DNA from: Mycobacterium marinum
GTDB taxonomy: Bacteria > Actinomycetota > Actinomycetes > Mycobacteriales > Mycobacteriaceae
Assembly (NCBI RefSeq): GCF_003391395.1
Contig: NZ_CP024190.1
Span: forward strand, 868,001 to 932,000
Direction: 5' to 3'
DNA length: 64,000 nt
Shown: piece by piece, positions 42,521 to 50,998 of the stretch
How the letters are laid out: every line of letters starts with the position of its first letter
Numbering within the stretch: the stretch's first letter is position 1
The notes under the pieces: model-generated
Database searches by the model: none
What the model saw: the letters and a program-made list of their open reading frames with translations, nothing else
What the model was told of the DNA's origin: nothing
Translations under genes and position numbers: made by a program

Positions 42521-43822
42521 GTGCACTCGACTACCCTCACCGCCCATCATTCTGGTCATAACGGCCAGCCACGTTCCTACCGTCAGGTGGTGGCCCCGTC
42601 ATTGCACCTCGCGGATTCCGCGGCGGCCTCCGTGTTTCGGGCCGTGCGATTGCGCGGACCGGTTGGCCGCGACGTCATCGCCACCACCACCTCGCTGAGC
42701 ATCGCGACGGTGAACCGCCAGGTCATCGCGCTACTCGATGCGGGCCTGCTGCGGGAGCGCGCCGACTTGGCGGTTTCGGGGGCCATCGGGCGTCCGCGAG
42801 TGCCGGTCGAGGTGAACCACGAGCCGTTCGTGACGCTGGGTCTGCACATCGGTGCGCGTACCACCAGCATCGTGGCCACCGACCTGTTGGGGCGCACCCT
42901 CGACACCGTCGAAACCGCGACACCGCGCAGTTCGGCCAGCAGTGCGCTGGCGTCCCTGGCCGACAGTGCGGGCCGGTATCTGCGGCGCTGGCATCGTCGT
43001 CGTGCCCTGTGGGTGGGGGTCGCGATCGGTGGCACGGTGGATGACGCCAGCGGCCACGTCGACCACCAACGACTCGGCTGGCGGCAGGCACCGGTGGGGC
43101 CCGCGCTGGCAGACGCCTTGGGGCTTCCGGTCTCGGTGGCATCCCACGTCGACGCGATGGCCGGAGCCGAACTTCTGCTCGGTACCCGGCGCCTCGCGGG
43201 GGGGTCATCGACCAGCCTGTATGTCTACGCTCGCGAAACCGTGGGTTATGCGCTGGTGATCGACGGGCGGGTGCACTGTCCGGCCAGCGGCCCGGGCACG
43301 ATCGCGGGTTTGCCGGCCCACTCCGAACTGCTCGGCGGTACCGGCCAGCTCGAGTCGACGGTGAGCGACGAGGCGGTGCTGGCCGCTGCCCGCCGTCTGC
43401 GCATCATCGCGGCCACCCCGCAGGCCCGTACGAACGGCTCGGTCACCGCGATGACCGACTTGCTGCGCGTGGCGCGGGCGGGAAATCAACAGGCCAGGGA
43501 GCTGCTCGCGGAGCGGGCTCGAGTGCTCGGCGAGACGGTTGCGTTGCTGCGCGACGTGCTCAACCCCGATGAACTCGTGGTGGGTGGCCAGGCATTCACC
43601 GAGTACCCGGAGGGGATGCGCCAGGTGGAAGAGGCGTTCACCGCTCGATCGGTGCTGGCCCCGCGCGACATCCGCGTCACGTCATTCGGAAACCGGGTGC
43701 AGGAAGCGGGAGCGGGCATTGTGTCCCTAGGCGGGCTGTATGCCGATCCGCGCGGGGCGATGCGTCGTTCTGGGGCACTGAACACCCGGCTGCGGCAGGC
43801 CGAACCCGAAGCCTCGGCGTAG
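42521..43822 (+). CDS. ROK-family transcriptional regulator (Rv0485 type)
   Basis: Regulator of 433 residues: an N-terminal winged helix (about 35-80, SVFRAVRLRGPVGRDVIATTTSLSIATVNRQV) joined to a ROK sugar-kinase-like domain (GLHIGARTTSIVATDLLG near 106-124). Kinase activity is not expected. The M. tuberculosis homologue Rv0485 is reported to influence expression of the PE13/PPE18 pair. AAGGA lies five bases before the GTG. mshA follows after 11 bases, so the two may be co-transcribed. Confidence 0.88.
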   Translation: MHSTTLTAHHSGHNGQPRSYRQVVAPSLHLADSAAASVFRAVRLRGPVGRDVIATTTSLSIATVNRQVIALLDAGLLRERADLAVSGAIGRPRVPVEVNHEPFVTLGLHIGARTTSIVATDLLGRTLDTVETATPRSSASSALASLADSAGRYLRRWHRRRALWVGVAIGGTVDDASGHVDHQRLGWRQAPVGPALADALGLPVSVASHVDAMAGAELLLGTRRLAGGSSTSLYVYARETVGYALVIDGRVHCPASGPGTIAGLPAHSELLGGTGQLESTVSDEAVLAAARRLRIIAATPQARTNGSVTAMTDLLRVARAGNQQARELLAERARVLGETVALLRDVLNPDELVVGGQAFTEYPEGMRQVEEAFTARSVLAPRDIRVTSFGNRVQEAGAGIVSLGGLYADPRGAMRRSGALNTRLRQAEPEASA

Positions 43823-43833
43823 GAGGGCCTGAC

Positions 43834-45234
43834 GTGCGCCCCATGCGTGCGGGGGCCGGTTCCGCGGGCGAGTCCTGTAAAGATGATGGTGTGCGGCCCG
43901 ATGATGTCTCCCGGCTAACCGCCGACGCCGTCGTGCGCAGGATTGCCCTGCTGGCTGTGCACACCTCGCCGCTGGCGCAGCCGGGCACCGGTGACGCCGG
44001 GGGCATGAACGTCTACGTGCTGCAAAGCGCGCTACACCTGGCCAAGCGGGGGATCGAGGTCGAGATTTTCACCCGGGCCACCGCTTCGGCGGACCCGCCG
44101 GTCGTGCGGGTGGCGCCCGGTGTGCTGGTGCGCAATGTGGTGGCGGGACCATTCGAGGGTCTGGACAAATACGACCTGCCCACCCAGTTGTGTGCGTTCG
44201 CGGCCGGGGTGCTGCGCGCGGAAGCCGCCCACGAACCCGGGCACTACGACATCGTGCACTCGCACTATTGGCTGTCCGGCCAGGTCGGCTGGCTGGCCCG
44301 CGACCGCTGGGCGGTCCCTTTGGTGCATACCGCCCATACGCTGGCGGCGGTGAAGAACGCGGCGCTGGCCAACGGTGATGCACCGGAGCCGCCGCTGCGC
44401 ACCGTTGGCGAGCAGCAGGTGGTCGACGAGGCTGATCGGCTCATCGTCAACACCGACGATGAGGCCAAGCAATTGATCTCGATTCACCGTGCGGATCCGG
44501 CCCGGATCGACGTCGTGCATCCCGGTGTCGACCTGGAGGTGTTCCGCCCCGGCGACCGTCAGCAGGCGCGAACCGCGCTGGGGCTACGGCCCGAGGAGAA
44601 GGTGGTGGCCTTCGTCGGGCGGATCCAGCCGCTGAAGGCGCCCGACATCGTGCTGCGTGCTGTGGCCAAACTGCCCGGGGTGCGGATCATCGTTGCCGGG
44701 GGCCCCTCGGGCAGTGGACTGGCATCCCCGGACGGTTTGGCTCAACTCGCCGACGAACTCGGCATCGCCGAGCGGGTGACATTCCTGCCGCCGCAGTCCC
44801 GCACGGATTTGGCTCGCGTGTTCCACGCGGTTGATCTGGTCGCGATACCGAGCTATTCCGAGTCGTTTGGCCTGGTCGCTGTGGAGGCCCAGGCGTGCGG
44901 AACGCCGGTGGTGGCGGCCGCGGTCGGCGGGTTGCCGGTGGCGGTTCGTGACGGGGTCAGCGGGACTCTGGTCTCCGGACATGACGTCGACCAATGGGCG
45001 GCGGCGATCGACGGGCTGCTGCGAAGCAATGCCGGCGCGCAGGGCGCGCTGATGAGTCGGGCTGCGGCCGAGCATGCGGCCACGTTCTCTTGGGAGAACA
45101 CCACAGACGCGCTGCTGGCCAGTTACCGCCGCGCGATCGGCGACTTCACCGCCGGGCGCCGCCGCAAGGTTCGCGACCCGGTGGCGGCTCGCAAACCGCG
45201 TCGCTGGACGGCTCGGCGCGGAGTCGGCGCGTGA
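43834..45234 (+). CDS. mshA: Mycothiol glycosyltransferase MshA
   Basis: GT4-family enzyme of 466 residues that joins UDP-GlcNAc to inositol 1-phosphate, the first committed step of mycothiol synthesis. The acceptor-site start HTSPLAQPGTGDAGGMNVYV near 43-62, HSHYWLSGQVGW, FVGRIQPLKAPD and the donor-site IPSYSESFGLVAVEAQACGTPVVA are strong signatures. GTG at 43834 has AGGAGGG six bases upstream; a GTG at 43891 would also leave the full domain. The next gene starts within its stop (GTGA). Confidence 0.95.
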   Translation: MRPMRAGAGSAGESCKDDGVRPDDVSRLTADAVVRRIALLAVHTSPLAQPGTGDAGGMNVYVLQSALHLAKRGIEVEIFTRATASADPPVVRVAPGVLVRNVVAGPFEGLDKYDLPTQLCAFAAGVLRAEAAHEPGHYDIVHSHYWLSGQVGWLARDRWAVPLVHTAHTLAAVKNAALANGDAPEPPLRTVGEQQVVDEADRLIVNTDDEAKQLISIHRADPARIDVVHPGVDLEVFRPGDRQQARTALGLRPEEKVVAFVGRIQPLKAPDIVLRAVAKLPGVRIIVAGGPSGSGLASPDGLAQLADELGIAERVTFLPPQSRTDLARVFHAVDLVAIPSYSESFGLVAVEAQACGTPVVAAAVGGLPVAVRDGVSGTLVSGHDVDQWAAAIDGLLRSNAGAQGALMSRAAAEHAATFSWENTTDALLASYRRAIGDFTAGRRRKVRDPVAARKPRRWTARRGVGA

Positions 45235-45782
45235 CCCCCACCACGCCGCAGAGCCAGTCCGTGCAAGCGGTGATCGAGGACACGCTTAAGGTCAACGAGC
45301 TGAGCTACACCCGACATCAGGGCGCCCACGGCGGGCTGGCCGGCCTGATCGTCGAACTGCCGGGGGAACGCAAGCTCAAGACCAACACCATCCTGAGCAT
45401 CGGTGAGCACTCGGTACGCGTGGAGGCTTTCGTCTGTCGAAAGCCGGACGAAAACCATGAAGGTGTCTACCGGTTCTTACTCAAACGCAACCGCCGCCTT
45501 TACGGGGTGGCATACACGCTGGACAACGTCGGCGATATCTACCTGGTTGGGCGCATGTCCTTGGCCTCCGTCGACGCCGACGAGATCGACCGAGTGCTCG
45601 GGCAGGTGCTCGAGGCGGTGGACTCGGATTTCAACACGTTGCTGGAGTTGGGTTTTCGGTCTTCGATTCAAAAAGAATGGGAATGGCGGATTTCCCGGGG
45701 CGAGTCGTTGAAGAACCTGGAGGCGTTCGCGCATCTGATCGACGACGAGGATGACCGAGAGGACCGGGCTCCGGCGACGTGA
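45231..45782 (+). CDS. YbjN-domain protein (Rv0487 type)
   Basis: Protein of 183 residues with a YbjN/type III chaperone-like alpha-beta domain. Blocks: LSYTRHQGAHGGLAGLIVELPGERKLKTNT near 25-55 and FVCRKPDENHEGVYRFLLKRN near 67-87. The exact function is unknown. The GTG start overlaps the mshA stop by four bases, so it is made with MshA. gpm1 begins 13 bases later; the Rv0488-type transporter gene that I recall here in M. tuberculosis is absent. Confidence 0.87.
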   Translation: MTPTTPQSQSVQAVIEDTLKVNELSYTRHQGAHGGLAGLIVELPGERKLKTNTILSIGEHSVRVEAFVCRKPDENHEGVYRFLLKRNRRLYGVAYTLDNVGDIYLVGRMSLASVDADEIDRVLGQVLEAVDSDFNTLLELGFRSSIQKEWEWRISRGESLKNLEAFAHLIDDEDDREDRAPAT

Positions 45783-45795
45783 GAGACTTGCCGGC

Positions 45796-46551
45796 ATGGG
45801 AGACACCGGGACGTTGGTGCTGCTTCGCCATGGCGAAAGCGACTGGAACGCTCGCAACCTGTTTACCGGCTGGGTCGACGTCGGCCTGACCGAGAAGGGC
45901 CGGGCCGAGGCGGTACGAAGCGGCGAATTGCTGGCCGAACAGGATCTGCTGCCCGATGTGCTCTACACCTCGCTGTTGCGGCGCGCGATCACCACTGCGC
46001 ATCTGGCGCTGGACAGCGCCGACCGGGTGTGGATTCCGGTGCGCCGCAGCTGGCGGCTCAACGAACGTCACTACGGGGCGCTACAGGGGCTGGACAAGGC
46101 AGAGACCAAGGCCCGCTACGGCGAAGAGCAGTTCATGGCCTGGCGGCGCAGCTATGACACTCCACCGCCACTAATCGAGAAGGGCAGTGAGTTCAGCCAG
46201 GACGCTGACCCCCGCTACGCCAACATCGACGGCGGGCCGCTGACCGAATGCCTGGCTGACGTGGTGGCCCGGTTTCTGCCCTACTTCACCGACGTCATCG
46301 TCGGTGACCTGCGGGCCGGCAAGACGGTGTTGATCGTCGCGCACGGCAACTCGCTGCGCGCGTTGGTCAAGCATCTGGACCATATGTCCGATGAGGACAT
46401 CGTCGGACTCAACATCCCGACGGGCATTCCGCTGCGCTACGACCTGGACGAATGGCTGCAACCGTTGGTGCCCGGGGGTACCTATCTGGACCCGGAGGCG
46501 GCCGCCGCGGGGGCTGCCGCGGTGGCGAGTCAAGGCGCGGCAAAAGCCTGA
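45796..46551 (+). CDS. gpm1: 2,3-bisphosphoglycerate-dependent phosphoglycerate mutase
   Basis: Glycolytic mutase of 251 residues interconverting 3- and 2-phosphoglycerate. The phosphohistidine is His12 in LLRHGESDWN, the second His is in VLIVAHGNSLRAL, and the LNERHYGALQGLDKAE block marks the cofactor-dependent class. ATG at 45796 begins MGDTGTLVLLRHGES; an upstream reading overlaps the preceding gene. The last 15 residues are Ala rich and probably disordered. senX3 follows. Confidence 0.95.
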   Translation: MGDTGTLVLLRHGESDWNARNLFTGWVDVGLTEKGRAEAVRSGELLAEQDLLPDVLYTSLLRRAITTAHLALDSADRVWIPVRRSWRLNERHYGALQGLDKAETKARYGEEQFMAWRRSYDTPPPLIEKGSEFSQDADPRYANIDGGPLTECLADVVARFLPYFTDVIVGDLRAGKTVLIVAHGNSLRALVKHLDHMSDEDIVGLNIPTGIPLRYDLDEWLQPLVPGGTYLDPEAAAAGAAAVASQGAAKA

Positions 46552-46587
46552 TTTCTGGCGCCGATAGGGCCAGTCGCTAAACAATGC

Positions 46588-46679
46588 GTGAACGGCAGCA
46601 GAACACATGCGGCCGAGGATGTGACTTGTCCTGATTTGGCCGCGCAGCGCTAGGGCTGCGTTCACCAGATTTGTAGGAT
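46588..46679 (+). promoter_or_regulatory. senX3 promoter with possible RegX3 sites
   Basis: TAGGAT at 46674-46679 lies seven bases before the senX3 GTG and is a good leaderless -10. GTGAAC at 46588-46593 and GTTCACC at 46660-46666 resemble opposed RegX3 half-sites, in line with known self-control of this operon in mycobacteria. Confidence 0.45.
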
Positions 46680-46686
46680 TTTGTTT

Positions 46687-47913
46687 GTGACTGTGTTCTC
46701 GGCACTGTTGCTGGCCGGGGTCTTGTCCGCGCTGGCGCTGGCCGCAGGTGTCGCGGTCGGGGCCCGGCTGTCACAGCGGCTGGTGCGGCGCCGCCAACAA
46801 GCGTCCACCGAGTGGACTGGCATCACCGTCGCGCAGATGCTGCAACGCATCGTCGCGCTGATGCCGATGGGTGTCGCGGTGGTCGATAGCCATCGGGACG
46901 TCGTCTACCTCAACGACCGGGCCAAAGAGCTGGGCCTGGTGCGGGACCGGCAGCTCGACGACCAGGCGTGGGAGGCCGCACAGCAGGCGTTGCGGGGCAG
47001 CGACGTCGAGTTCGATCTGTCACCTGGAAAGCGTCCGGGCGGCCGGTCCGGACTATCGGTGCACGGGCAAGCCCGGTTGCTCAGCGAGGAAGACCGGCGC
47101 TTCACCGTGGTCTTCGCTTACGACCAGTCTGACTATGCCCGCATGGAGGCAACCAGACGTGATTTCGTGGCCAACGTCAGCCACGAACTCAAGACCCCGG
47201 TCGGTGCGATGGCCCTGCTCGCCGAGGCCCTGCTGGCATCTGCCGATGACTCCGACACGGTTCGGCGGTTCGCCGAGAAGGTGCTGATCGAAGCCAATCG
47301 GCTGGGCGACATGGTCGCGGAATTGATCGAACTATCGCGCCTGCAGGGGGCCGAGCGGTTACACAACGTCACCGACGTTGACGTCGACACCATTGTCTCG
47401 GAGGCGATTTCTCGCCACAAGGTGGCCGCCGACAACGCCGAGATCGAGGTGCGCACCGATTCGTCTTCCGGGCTGCATGTACTGGGGGACCAGACCCTGC
47501 TGGTGACCGCGTTGGCCAATCTGGTCTCCAACGCAATCGCCTACTCGTCACCGGGCTCACCGGTGTCGATCAGCCGCCGTAAGCGCGGCGACAACGTCGA
47601 GATCGCCGTCACCGACCGGGGTATCGGGATCGCGCTGGAAGACCAGGAGCGAGTCTTCGAGCGGTTCTTCCGGGGCGACAAGGCTCGTTCGCGGGCTACT
47701 GGTGGGAGCGGACTGGGGCTAGCCATCGTCAAGCACGTCGCCGCCAACCACAACGGCAGCATCGGCGTGTGGAGCAAGCCGGGAACGGGGTCCACGTTCA
47801 CCCTGTCCATCCCTGCCAGTTCGGCGCCCGACGACAGCGATCAACCTGACCAGCCGCGGGCCCGCGACGCGCGGCCCAATCGGTCACAACGAGAGGAAGA
47901 GCTAAGTCGATGA
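46687..47913 (+). CDS. senX3: Phosphate-sensing histidine kinase
   Basis: Sensor kinase of 408 residues of the SenX3-RegX3 phosphate-starvation system. Two N-terminal membrane helices close together (about 2-27), a PAS-like domain (60-150), the phosphorylated His166 in VSHELKTP, and the ATPase with the N box LVSNAIAYS, G1 DRGIGIA and G2 GGSGLGLAIVKH. GTG at 46687 starts MTVFSALLLAGVLSALAL as in M. tuberculosis; TTG six bases earlier is unlikely. The stop is within the first of three 53-base repeats leading to regX3. Confidence 0.96.
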   Translation: MTVFSALLLAGVLSALALAAGVAVGARLSQRLVRRRQQASTEWTGITVAQMLQRIVALMPMGVAVVDSHRDVVYLNDRAKELGLVRDRQLDDQAWEAAQQALRGSDVEFDLSPGKRPGGRSGLSVHGQARLLSEEDRRFTVVFAYDQSDYARMEATRRDFVANVSHELKTPVGAMALLAEALLASADDSDTVRRFAEKVLIEANRLGDMVAELIELSRLQGAERLHNVTDVDVDTIVSEAISRHKVAADNAEIEVRTDSSSGLHVLGDQTLLVTALANLVSNAIAYSSPGSPVSISRRKRGDNVEIAVTDRGIGIALEDQERVFERFFRGDKARSRATGGSGLGLAIVKHVAANHNGSIGVWSKPGTGSTFTLSIPASSAPDDSDQPDQPRARDARPNRSQREEELSR

Positions 47914-48068
47914 CCCGCGCTAATGACCATGCAGAGCGAAGCGATGAAGAGGAGTGGCGCCGATGACCCGCGCTTACGACGATGCAGAGCGAAGCGATGA
48001 AGAGGAGTGGCGCCGATGACCCGCGCTTACGACGATGCAGAGCGAAGCGATGAAGAGGAGTGGCGCCG
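47910..48068 (+). repeat. Three 53-bp MIRU-like repeats with chained micro-ORFs
   Basis: Three tandem 53-base units start with ATGA at 47910, 47963 and 48016; regX3 ATG at 48069 is in the same phase. Each unit is a complete micro-ORF of 18 codons (copies 2 and 3: MTRAYDDAERSDEEEWRR; copy 1 differs at two residues) whose TGA overlaps the next ATG, and the senX3 stop overlaps the first. Each carries GAGGAG before the next ATG. This matches the MIRU concept described for M. tuberculosis at this locus, where longer 77-base units also occur. Copies 2 and 3 are identical. Confidence 0.93.
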
Positions 48069-48752
48069 ATGACTAGCGTGCTGATCGTTGAGGACGAGGA
48101 GTCATTGGCCGATCCGCTTGCGTTTCTGCTGCGCAAGGAGGGCTTTGAAGCCACCGTGGTCACCGATGGCCCGGCCGCGCTGGCGGAGTTCGATCGCTCG
48201 GGTGCTGACATCGTGCTGCTCGACTTGATGCTGCCGGGCATGTCGGGCACCGACGTGTGCAAGCAGTTGCGTGCCCGCTCCAGCGTGCCGGTCATCATGG
48301 TGACCGCCCGCGACAGCGAGATCGACAAGGTGGTTGGGCTCGAGTTGGGCGCCGACGACTATGTGACCAAGCCGTATTCGGCGCGCGAACTGATCGCCCG
48401 AATCCGGGCGGTGCTGCGCCGGGGCGGCGACGACGATTCCGAAGTCAGCGACGGCGTACTGGAGTCCGGACCGGTGCGCATGGACGTCGAGCGCCATGTG
48501 GTGTCGGTGAACGGTGACGCGATCACATTGCCGCTCAAGGAATTTGATCTCCTGGAATACCTGATGCGCAATAGTGGGCGGGTGCTGACCCGCGGCCAGC
48601 TGATCGACCGGGTCTGGGGCGCGGACTACGTTGGCGACACCAAGACGCTCGATGTCCACGTCAAGCGCTTGCGCTCCAAGATCGAAGCGGACCCGGCCAA
48701 TCCGGTGCATCTGGTCACGGTGCGGGGCCTGGGCTACAAGCTGGAGGGCTGA
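48069..48752 (+). CDS. regX3: Response regulator RegX3
   Basis: OmpR/PhoB-class regulator of 227 residues, partner of SenX3. The receiver domain has Asp9-Glu10 in VEDEES, phospho-acceptor Asp52 in VLLDLMLPG, Thr in MVTARDS and Lys in VTKPYSARE; the winged-helix DNA-binding domain follows from about 130 with LKEFDLLEYLMRNSGRVLTR. It controls phosphate uptake and ESX-5 export in mycobacteria. ATG at 48069 overlaps the stop of the last micro-ORF. Its 3' end overlaps the convergent GMC oxidoreductase gene by 38 bases. Confidence 0.97.
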   Translation: MTSVLIVEDEESLADPLAFLLRKEGFEATVVTDGPAALAEFDRSGADIVLLDLMLPGMSGTDVCKQLRARSSVPVIMVTARDSEIDKVVGLELGADDYVTKPYSARELIARIRAVLRRGGDDDSEVSDGVLESGPVRMDVERHVVSVNGDAITLPLKEFDLLEYLMRNSGRVLTRGQLIDRVWGADYVGDTKTLDVHVKRLRSKIEADPANPVHLVTVRGLGYKLEG

Positions 48753-50628
48753 TATAGATCGAGCCCGAGCGGTCGGCGACCACCTCGTCGGCGACCGCCA
48801 GCGCCAGCGCCATGATCGATATCTGCGGGTTCACCTCCGGGCAGCTGGGCAGGATCGACGCGTCGGCGACCCATACTCCGTGGACCCCGCGCAGCCGGCC
48901 GGTTGCGTCGACGGGGCAGATTTGCGCGTCGGCGCCGGCGGCGGCGGTTCCGGTCGGGTGGAAGGCGGCCAGGTGCAGATTTCTCGGGTCGCTGCGCTGC
49001 AGCGCATCCTGAAGTGCTGCCGGTGATGTCACCGTGGGGGCACCGGGCAGTCCGGTGAGCACCTCGACCGCACCCGCGGCAAAGAGCAGCCGGCCGATGG
49101 CTTGTACCGCCACCCGTAGTTTGGCGATGTCGTCCGGGGCCACTTGATAGTGCACAACGGTTTCGCCGCGTACCGACCGCACCGAACCGGCACCACGATC
49201 GGCGACCATCGCACCGAAAGTCGCGACCTGAGGCGCCCGATCCAGCCAGTCGAGCAGCTCGGTGCCGTAGCCGGGAAAAACCATCGAACCCATCCCCGGT
49301 GGTGTGGCGGTCGCTTCGATCAGGACGCCGTCTGACTCGTGGAACTCGTGGACCGCCGCGCTCTGCAGGACGCCGCGCCAAGCGTAGACATCGTCGTCGA
49401 AGCGGCCGGCCAGCATGGTGGCCGGATGCAGCGCGAGGTTGCGGCCGAGTCGAGGGTGGCTGCCAAGGCCGCTGCGTCGCAACAGCGTCGGTGTTTCGGT
49501 GGCCCCGGCGGCGATGATGACGATGTCGGCGAGCACGTCGATCGCGGTGCCGTCCGGGCGGCGGGCGCGCACGCCGCGGGCCCGTCCCCCCTGATGCAGC
49601 ACCCGCTGTACCCGCGCGTCGGAGATGATCCGGGCGCCGGCCGCGCAGGCCTGGGGAAGTGCGTTGAGATGCACGCCGAACTTGGCGTTGCTGGGGCAAC
49701 CGATCGCGCATTGGCAACAGCCGGCGCATCCCGGAGCATTGCGGGGGATAGGTGCGGCCTGCCAGCCCAGCGATGCGGCGGCATCCAGTAGCAGGTTTCC
49801 GTTGCGGCCCATGATGTCGCGCGGCGCGGGTGCGACCTGCAAGGCGTGTTCCACGTCGTCGAGGCGGCCGGCCAGTCGGTCCGGATCGGCCAGATCGAGC
49901 CCGAACTCATCGCGCCAGCGTTGTTGCACGGCCAACGGCGGCCGGAAACAGGTGCCCGAGTTGACTACGGTGGTGCCACCGACCGCTCGGCCCATCGGCA
50001 GTATTACGGCCGGACGTCCCAGCGCGATGGTGGCCCCGCCGCCGCGATACAGGCCGGCGTAGCGGTCTATCGGGTGGGTGGTGCGGAACTCCCGCACCGT
50101 CCAGCGGCGGCCCTCCTCCAGCACGACGGTGCGCAAGCCGGCACGGGCCAGGGTGCGGGCCGTCATGGCGCCACCGGCGCCGGACCCGACGATCACCACG
50201 TCGGCGGTGACCACCGAAGGGCTATCCGGGGAAGCGGTGATGTCCAGCGCCGCATCGGAACGCGCGGCGTCGTGTGCCTGGGCGCGGGCAAGCAAGTCCG
50301 GTGCGTAGGTGTCGGCACCGTTGGCCAGCAGCGCGACCGCTTTGAGCCCTTCCAGCGCGGCGCTGGTGTCGGGATTGATCGCCGCGACTCGGCGCAACAC
50401 CTGTTCGCGTTGGGCGGGTTCAAGCCGGGCCAGGGATCGGCCGGTGGTCAGGTAGCTCGCGGCCGCCAGCGACACCAGCCCGGCGCGCACGGCCAGCCGT
50501 GAGGTGGTCGGCAGCTGCGACAGGTACCGGTCGACGCGCTCGGCGAATTCGGCCGACGTCGGGCCACCGCGTTCCTCGGGCAACAACGCGGCGCCGAACG
50601 AGGCCAGTGCGGCCTGGGTGCGGCTCAT
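48715..50628 (-). CDS. GMC-family FAD oxidoreductase (Rv0492c type)
   Basis: Flavin oxidoreductase of 637 residues. FAD motif VGSGAGG at 147-153 after an unusual 140-residue N-terminal helical extension; GMC C-terminal blocks HPTGTAAAG and SCPEVNPQISIMALA. A cysteine cluster (Cys301, 304, 305, 307, 311) precedes the substrate domain, as in the long-chain alcohol oxidase-like branch of GMC proteins. The substrate is probably a hydrophobic alcohol or sterol-like compound, but this is inference. The ATG overlaps the stop of the small membrane gene upstream (ATGA), forming an operon of three genes. Confidence 0.9.
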   Translation of the reverse strand: MSRTQAALASFGAALLPEERGGPTSAEFAERVDRYLSQLPTTSRLAVRAGLVSLAAASYLTTGRSLARLEPAQREQVLRRVAAINPDTSAALEGLKAVALLANGADTYAPDLLARAQAHDAARSDAALDITASPDSPSVVTADVVIVGSGAGGAMTARTLARAGLRTVVLEEGRRWTVREFRTTHPIDRYAGLYRGGGATIALGRPAVILPMGRAVGGTTVVNSGTCFRPPLAVQQRWRDEFGLDLADPDRLAGRLDDVEHALQVAPAPRDIMGRNGNLLLDAAASLGWQAAPIPRNAPGCAGCCQCAIGCPSNAKFGVHLNALPQACAAGARIISDARVQRVLHQGGRARGVRARRPDGTAIDVLADIVIIAAGATETPTLLRRSGLGSHPRLGRNLALHPATMLAGRFDDDVYAWRGVLQSAAVHEFHESDGVLIEATATPPGMGSMVFPGYGTELLDWLDRAPQVATFGAMVADRGAGSVRSVRGETVVHYQVAPDDIAKLRVAVQAIGRLLFAAGAVEVLTGLPGAPTVTSPAALQDALQRSDPRNLHLAAFHPTGTAAAGADAQICPVDATGRLRGVHGVWVADASILPSCPEVNPQISIMALALAVADEVVADRSGSIYISPPACSPGPAP

Positions 50629-50966
50629 ATCCGGGTTGCCAGCCGGCTACCGAGCCGTCGGCCGAGCTTGATGAAGAACGGATACGTCGCGAAGATGCCT
50701 CCGGCCGCCGCGTGCAGCGGCCACTGTGCCTGGTCGGTATCCACGTTGAACACCCCGCTGTTCCACATGAAGTCGCGGCCGTTGCGGGCGCGGAACGGCC
50801 GCCACAGCAAGCCCAGCCCGGGCACGTTGTTGTACAGACCGAACGAACCCGCGAAGAAGACCCCGAGGGCGGCGGCTTCGGCGAGGTCGCGGCGGTCTTC
50901 GTCGAGGTGGCGCTCGATGAGCACTCCGCAGGCGAACAACAGCGGTGGGTCCAGCAGAAAACTCAT
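50625..50966 (-). CDS. Small membrane protein (Rv0492A type)
   Basis: Protein of 113 residues with hydrophobic segments near 5-18, 33-45 and 85-100, and the motif WNSGVFNVDT in the middle. AAAGGA lies about eight bases before the ATG. Its end overlaps the GMC oxidoreductase start by four bases, so it probably serves that enzyme, perhaps as a membrane partner. No known domain is recognised. Confidence 0.83.
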   Translation of the reverse strand: MSFLLDPPLLFACGVLIERHLDEDRRDLAEAAALGVFFAGSFGLYNNVPGLGLLWRPFRARNGRDFMWNSGVFNVDTDQAQWPLHAAAGGIFATYPFFIKLGRRLGSRLATRI

Positions 50967-50998
50967 CGGTACGTCCTTTCATTCATGTTCATCGGCGT

